In this document: piece after piece, positions 36,750 to 40,231 of the stretch
Position numbering within the stretch: position 1 is the stretch's first letter
Layout of the letters: each line of letters starts with the position of its first letter
NCBI GenBank assembly: GCA_025459265.1
Contig: JALOQX010000011.1
Location: forward strand, 1 to 40,231
DNA from: Pirellulaceae bacterium
GTDB lineage: Bacteria > Planctomycetota > Planctomycetia > Pirellulales > Pirellulaceae
Reading direction: 5' to 3'
DNA length: 40,231 nucleotides
Made by a program: the position numbers and the translations under genes
The notes under the pieces: generated by a model
Told to the model about the DNA's origin: nothing
The model's input: the letters and a program-made list of their open reading frames with translations, nothing else
Database searches by the model: none

Positions 36750-37619
36750 GTGAAGAGTCATCTCGTCACTGCGGTCCTGTCGGCTGCGACTACCCTGGGC
36801 GTCATCCAGGTCGTTCCGCCGCGTGTTGAGAAGCTCGACCAACTGGAAGTCCGCAGGCTGGTTGTCCGAGACGAACTGGTTGTTTCAGACACGGGGGAAG
36901 GCTGGGAGTCGGGATACGAACAGCAAATGATCGCGCGCGGTATCGTAGCCCGTGGTGGCGGTGCAGGTCGCTCTGGATTGTGGGTGCGCGGGCGGTTGAT
37001 CTTGAGTGAAGTCGACGATCCGTTCGATGCCCGCTTTCACAGTGTGAACACCGATGGCACCATCCACCGCGCACCGGGGCACATCTCGTGGAACTGCTGG
37101 CTCGATGGCGCGTGGCGACAGATGGCCATCCTCCAGGGTGAAGGACTCGAGTTCAGCGAGGTGTCCCCGGAGGCTTGGTCCGGCGTGAATCATCCGGGCC
37201 GTTTGCGATTCCAGACCTTTCGCCCACAGCATCCCGAACCGTTGACCGACGCCGTGTTGGGACAAGGCAAGCTGTCGCTCGGCGGTGGTGGCTACGGAGG
37301 GGGCGGGCTCCCCTATCCCGCCGAGGTGTTGGAACTCTGGGGTGGCCAGCTTGCGGTCCACGAGCTCGTAACTCCCGCGCCACCCGTGGTGACGCACGAC
37401 GACGGATCGGGACCACATCAGTATGCGCTGGTAGCCATTGGTCCCCAGGGTCAACGCTCTGCCCCGTCACCGGCGGTGCCGTCCCCGGGTCTGGCGGCCC
37501 TGCGTTGGGACAGTACACCCGGCGCGGACGCCTATCTGGTGCTGCGCGACGGCGCGGTCATTGCAGGCCCCTTACGTCTTGAGGGAGCTCGCAAGGAATG
37601 GACCGACGGTTCTGAGTAG
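36750..37619 (+). CDS. Exported protein of unknown function with C-terminal FN3-like segment
   Basis: The start is a GTG at 36750 with GGAGG six bases upstream; the ATG at 36729 has no such site. The 289-residue product has an export segment (VTAVLSAATTLGVIQVV), then LEVRRLVVRDELVVSDTG, a beta-rich pattern seen in fibre- or surface-like proteins. A Gly-rich run lies in the middle (LSLGGGGYGGGGLPY). The last 70 residues look like a fibronectin-type module (YALVAIGPQGQRSAPSP, then PGADAYLVLRDG). I do not recognise a named family. A surface or matrix location is a guess. Confidence 0.72.
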   Translation: MKSHLVTAVLSAATTLGVIQVVPPRVEKLDQLEVRRLVVRDELVVSDTGEGWESGYEQQMIARGIVARGGGAGRSGLWVRGRLILSEVDDPFDARFHSVNTDGTIHRAPGHISWNCWLDGAWRQMAILQGEGLEFSEVSPEAWSGVNHPGRLRFQTFRPQHPEPLTDAVLGQGKLSLGGGGYGGGGLPYPAEVLELWGGQLAVHELVTPAPPVVTHDDGSGPHQYALVAIGPQGQRSAPSPAVPSPGLAALRWDSTPGADAYLVLRDGAVIAGPLRLEGARKEWTDGSE

Positions 37620-37799
37620 CACTCGGCGAACCTTCCCTTTTCCCGTTGACCGCGCGTAGAATACGGCGGCAGAGAGCACGCGTCCCCGTTGCCCGCGAGG
37701 TAGCCGTGGGCCCGCCCCGCGCCGGCCTCGAAGCCGTTCTCGTGGCGCTGTGCCCGGGCGGCGGATGCGGGTCTGTTTCTTTCGTCGGAATTCCGTTAC

Positions 37800-39191
37800 A
37801 TGTGGCGAGACTCGATCCTGCTGACCCTCATCGTGTTGGCGGTTCCTGGGGGAGTTGCCATGTCCATCGCGCAGGATTCGCCGATACAACCCCGCTTCAC
37901 CGTCGTCGATGATGCTGCGGCATGGCCACGGATGCCGCAGGAGCGACCGGTGCTGCCGATCTGGGCGCGAATTCTCGTCCAGCCGCTTCCCAAGGCCACG
38001 GCGGCGTTCCTGCAACTCGACCATCTCCATCGGGCTGGCAATCCCCTCGGGCCCGAGTGGGCCGGCAAGCTGCGGTGGATTGCGGCCGATGCAGTCGGCT
38101 GTGATTACGCGCGCCGGTATGCCGAGGCGGATCTGCGGCGGGCCGGTGTGACGGACGAGCAGCTGGAACTGATCCGTGGTGATGGAAGTGCGCTGCCGGA
38201 TGGTGAGCGGTTGGTTCTCGGGTTTGCCCGTCAGCTTACCCTCTCCGGACATGAAATCACCGACAGTCAGCTGGCGGCGCTGGTCGAGCAACTCGGTCCG
38301 GAACAGGTCGTGGGGATCGTGCATACGGTGGCCTTCGCCAACTTCCAGAACCGTGTGTTCCTGGCGCTGGGAGTCGAGGCTGAGCCGGACGGTCCGCTCC
38401 CGCCGATCGAGCTGAAGATCGACGCGGCGCAACAGGCCGACGTGGACGTTCCTCCGCGGCGTGCGCCGGAGGAAGGGCAGTCTGCGACGACCAGCACAGA
38501 TCAGGCGGCGCGTGTCGATTGGGGCCAGCAGGATTTTGCCGCGTTGGAACTGGCGCTGGACCGGCAGAAACAACGCGGCCCGCGCATCCCGATCCCCGAG
38601 GTTGAGCGGCTGAAGCACTTGCCGCCTGAAGAGCGCGAACGCACGGCGAAGATTGTGTGGAGCCGGGTCAGCATGGGGTACCAGCCGCAGCTGACGGGCG
38701 GCTGGTTCCGGTTGATGCAGACTTTTCGCGATGAAGCGGCGCTCGACCGCGTCTTCGCCAACTCCATGTTCTGGGTCGTGACGCGCAGCAACGAGTGCTT
38801 CTACTGAATGGGCCACAGCGAGATGCTGCTCGCGGTCGCGGGCCTTCAGGCGGAACGCATTCGAGAGCTGACCCGGCAGTTGGCCGATGGCGACTGGTCG
38901 GAGTTCCCGCCGGCCGAAGCGCTGGCGTTTTCCTTCGCGTACAAGCTCACCAGGCAGCCGGCGCAAGTGGCGGATGAGGACGTTCAGAAGCTCGTCACCA
39001 CGTTCGGCCCGGAGCGGGCGATCGATGTCATCTGGTACATCTCCTGGTGTAACTATATGACCCGCGTGGCGGACGCGTTCCAGCTGCCGTTAGAACACGA
39101 AAACGTCTTCGCGGAACCGGAGAAGAAGCCGGAAGAGGCCCCGGGCGCCGTGGAGAACGATCAACCAGCGGCGGAAGGCGCAGGGGAGTGA
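37800..39191 (+). CDS. CMD/AhpD-like redox protein with in-frame TGA (candidate selenoprotein)
   Basis: One frame runs from 37800 to 39191 and is interrupted only by TGA at 38805-38807. With that codon read as selenocysteine the product has 463 residues. It carries two carboxymuconolactone decarboxylase-like repeats. The first (about 55-180) has WIAADAVGCDYARRYAE, with a single Cys. The second (about 280-430) has RSNECFY-TGA-MGHSEMLLAVAGL, where the family's redox motif is CxxCxxH and the TGA takes the place of the second Cys. A hydrophobic N-terminus (LLTLIVLAVPGGVA) suggests export; an ATG at 37860 with GGGGGAG upstream would give a cytoplasmic form. No ribosome binding site precedes the ATG after the TGA, so a separate downstream gene is unlikely. 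The alternative is a recent nonsense change from TGC or TGT. Confidence 0.75.
38805..38807 (+). other. In-frame TGA at the redox cysteine position (possible Sec codon)
   Basis: The codon follows TGC-TTC-TAC (Cys-Phe-Tyr) and precedes ATG-GGC-CAC (Met-Gly-His). Reading through gives C-F-Y-U-M-G-H, the CxxC-type centre of the family with the second Cys replaced. Frame and homology continue without shift on both sides. Confidence 0.65.
38815..38836 (+). promoter_or_regulatory. Stem-loop after the in-frame TGA (candidate bacterial SECIS)
   Basis: AC-a-GCGAG and CTCGC-g-GT pair as seven base pairs with one A/G mismatch around a six-base loop ATGCTG. The loop begins 15 bases after the TGA, close to the distance in known bacterial SECIS elements. 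Known elements usually have G in the first two loop positions; here the first G is third. An alternative 4-bp stem CAGC/GCTG has loop GAGAT, which does start with G. Support is therefore moderate. Confidence 0.4.
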
Positions 39192-39326
39192 ATCGCCGCT
39201 TCGGGGTTGACGAAGAGGCATTCTCAGGGCAGCATGACGGAATCGTAATGCTTGGCAGACCTGCGCGGATCGACGCGCGAAGCCGACCCGCGGCCCCGTT
39301 CCACCAACCCACGTCGAGGTGCACGC

Positions 39327-39824
39327 ATGCCCGACGCGGCCACTGACGTGATGCGACGCATCTTCGCCGACAGGCGAAGACGAACTGGTAGCCGTCGGTC
39401 GACGATCGGTTGGGCACTGCTGTGCTCCGCGGCACTGATCTTGTTGACCGGCAGTCTGGTGCTCGCTGTGGCACCTCGGGTCCGTGGGACAAGGGTCGAA
39501 GACATTGCGTATTACGGTGAGTGCTCTGTCGCCGTGGTGCTCTTGCCCCGCCTGATTCCGATAGGATTGATCGCTGGGATGGCGGCGTTCGTGTTGGCCA
39601 TGAAGATGGGCGACGGGCGAGCGTCGGTGTTCTGCGGGTCGATCCTTGCCGCCTTTGCTGTCTCACTGTTGGTCGCATTGGCGTTGTGGATCGGCGCCGG
39701 TGCCAACGAGGCCGGCTACGCCAGCGCTACCCTCGGGGATGTCTTTCGCGTGGCCGTGCTGCCGATCGGCGTGCCGGCGGCCGTCGGAGCAGTGCTTGGT
39801 GTGGGGGTGGCGGCCGTGTCGTAA
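39327..39824 (+). CDS. Small integral membrane protein of unknown function
   Basis: The ATG at 39327 has GAGGTG six bases upstream; the open frame reaches back to 39252 without a binding site. The 165-residue product has an Arg-rich cytoplasmic-looking N-terminus (MRRIFADRRRRTGSRR) and four hydrophobic segments (WALLCSAALILLTGSLVLAV, LIPIGLIAGMAAFVLAM, ILAAFAVSLLVALALWI, VLPIGVPAAVGAVLGVGVAA). No motif or family is recognised. It ends 42 bp before the third palindromic repeat. Confidence 0.65.
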   Translation: MPDAATDVMRRIFADRRRRTGSRRSTIGWALLCSAALILLTGSLVLAVAPRVRGTRVEDIAYYGECSVAVVLLPRLIPIGLIAGMAAFVLAMKMGDGRASVFCGSILAAFAVSLLVALALWIGAGANEAGYASATLGDVFRVAVLPIGVPAAVGAVLGVGVAAVS

Positions 39825-39866
39825 CCGGCTGGAGGCAACAGCTGCCCGACCCCGACGAGGCCACCG

Positions 39867-40014
39867 CTGAACGGACGTGCGTGATTCCGGAAATTTCCGG
39901 GTGGCTGGGGACGAGCGCAGCGAGCCCCCAGCGTTCTGCATTCTGAGGGCTCACTGCGCTCGTCCCCGGCCACCCCAGGTTGTGGCATTCCCGGAATCAC
40001 GCAAGTCCATTCAG
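39867..40014. repeat. Palindromic dispersed repeat, copy 3 (full form)
   Basis: This 148-bp copy is an almost complete inverted repeat. The outer arms are CTGAACGGACGTGCGTGATT at the left and the complement of CTGAATGGACTTGCGTGATT at the right. The inner arms are GGGTGGCTGGGGACGAGCGC and GCGCTCGTCCCCGGCCACCC. A short centre holds GCGTTCTGCATTCTGAGG. The right end provides the TGA stop of the last gene (40011-40013). It has no coding capacity and lies between convergent genes. Confidence 0.88.
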
Positions 40015-40231
40015 ACGCCGCGCATCCAATCGCACATGCGTTGCACGACCTGATCTCCTTGTGTTTCAAAGTGCAATTCGTGAAACAACCCCTCCCAGGC
40101 GAGAAACGTGCACAGCGCTCCCGCGCGCTCGGCGAAGGCACGACTCGACGCGAAGGAAGTGACCGGGTCCGCCGTGCCGTGCAGGAGCAGCACGGGGATG
40201 GACAACCGGCGCGCATGTGCCAGCGTCTTCT
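40011..40231 (-). CDS. Alpha/beta-hydrolase, C-terminal part (5' end outside window)
   Basis: The frame is open from the right edge to the TGA at 40011-40013, giving 73 visible residues. SIPVLLLHGTADPVT contains the strand and acid residue (Asp of HGTADPV), and GLFHELHFE contains the catalytic His of serine hydrolases of the monoacylglycerol lipase/lysophospholipase (S33, Hydrolase_4) type. The end MCDWMRGV fits the family's final helix. The nucleophile lies outside the window. It probably cleaves lipid esters. Confidence 0.82.
   Translation of the reverse strand, partial: KTLAHARRLSIPVLLLHGTADPVTSFASSRAFAERAGALCTFLAWEGLFHELHFETQGDQVVQRMCDWMRGV

Noticed and set aside
37645-37662. TTGACC and TAGAAT as a promoter before the CMD-like gene
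   Set aside because: The two boxes are only about 6 bases apart, too close to act together.
37572-38966. Minus-strand ORF of 464 codons
   Set aside because: Antisense to the CMD-like gene; that it crosses the TGA site without a stop has no bearing on the sense strand.
38808-39191. Separate gene starting at the ATG right after the TGA
   Set aside because: No ribosome binding site, and its first residues continue the CxxCxxH motif of the upstream half; one gene with a recoded or mutated codon fits better.

Overview
The window looks like a high-GC chromosome segment of a planctomycete (phylum Planctomycetota). This is inferred from gene content, not from a marker gene. Typical items are an HzsA-like multiheme exported protein next to PQQ-type beta-propellers, many exported glycan-active proteins, DUF5107/TPR, DUF1080, SxtJ and DUF5989 proteins, an HU with an extended N-terminus, and low-complexity repeats that run through coding sequence. 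I saw no rRNA, tRNA, CRISPR array, phage or transposase gene. The large ORFs antiparallel to real genes are by-products of high GC.

Layout. Positions 1-5812 (minus strand) hold a three-gene set of exported proteins: beta-propeller, HzsA-like triheme protein, and a second beta-propeller cut by the window edge. Diverging from it, 6006-9144 (plus) encodes three exported proteins: an alpha/beta-hydrolase, a CBM9-like protein and a free-standing FIST protein. Positions 9259-18774 (minus) carry DUF5107-TPR, a family 2 glycosidase and an M3 peptidase-DUF1080 fusion. Positions 19097-23367 (plus) carry a NagB/PIG-L fusion, an AGE-family epimerase and a small exported protein, with touching or overlapping ends. 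Together these regions suggest uptake and breakdown of (amino)sugar polymers.

Positions 23511-28009 (plus) carry GTP-dependent PEP carboxykinase, an unrecognised protein made of two diverged kinase-like halves, and polyphosphate kinase 2, which points to energy and phosphate metabolism. A FeS-type photolyase relative (minus) and an HU protein (plus) follow, then a DASS transporter (minus). Positions 32243-36718 (plus) hold a Tat-exported TIM-barrel isomerase, an MDR oxidoreductase, an SxtJ/DUF5989 membrane pair and an NCS2 permease. Positions 36750-39824 hold an exported unknown, a carboxymuconolactone decarboxylase (CMD/AhpD)-like gene and a membrane protein. The window ends inside a lipase-like hydrolase.

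The most interesting signal is the CMD/AhpD-like gene at 37800-39191. It is interrupted by one in-frame TGA exactly where the second cysteine of the redox CxxC motif should be, and a short stem-loop follows. This is a candidate selenoprotein that ordinary gene calling would split in two. Two repeat families also stand out: a palindromic element of about 100-150 bp in three copies, two of which supply the stop codon of the neighbouring gene, and a composite 7-bp tandem repeat plus GGGAGGGCGAGGC module that sits inside the ends of two genes for exported proteins.
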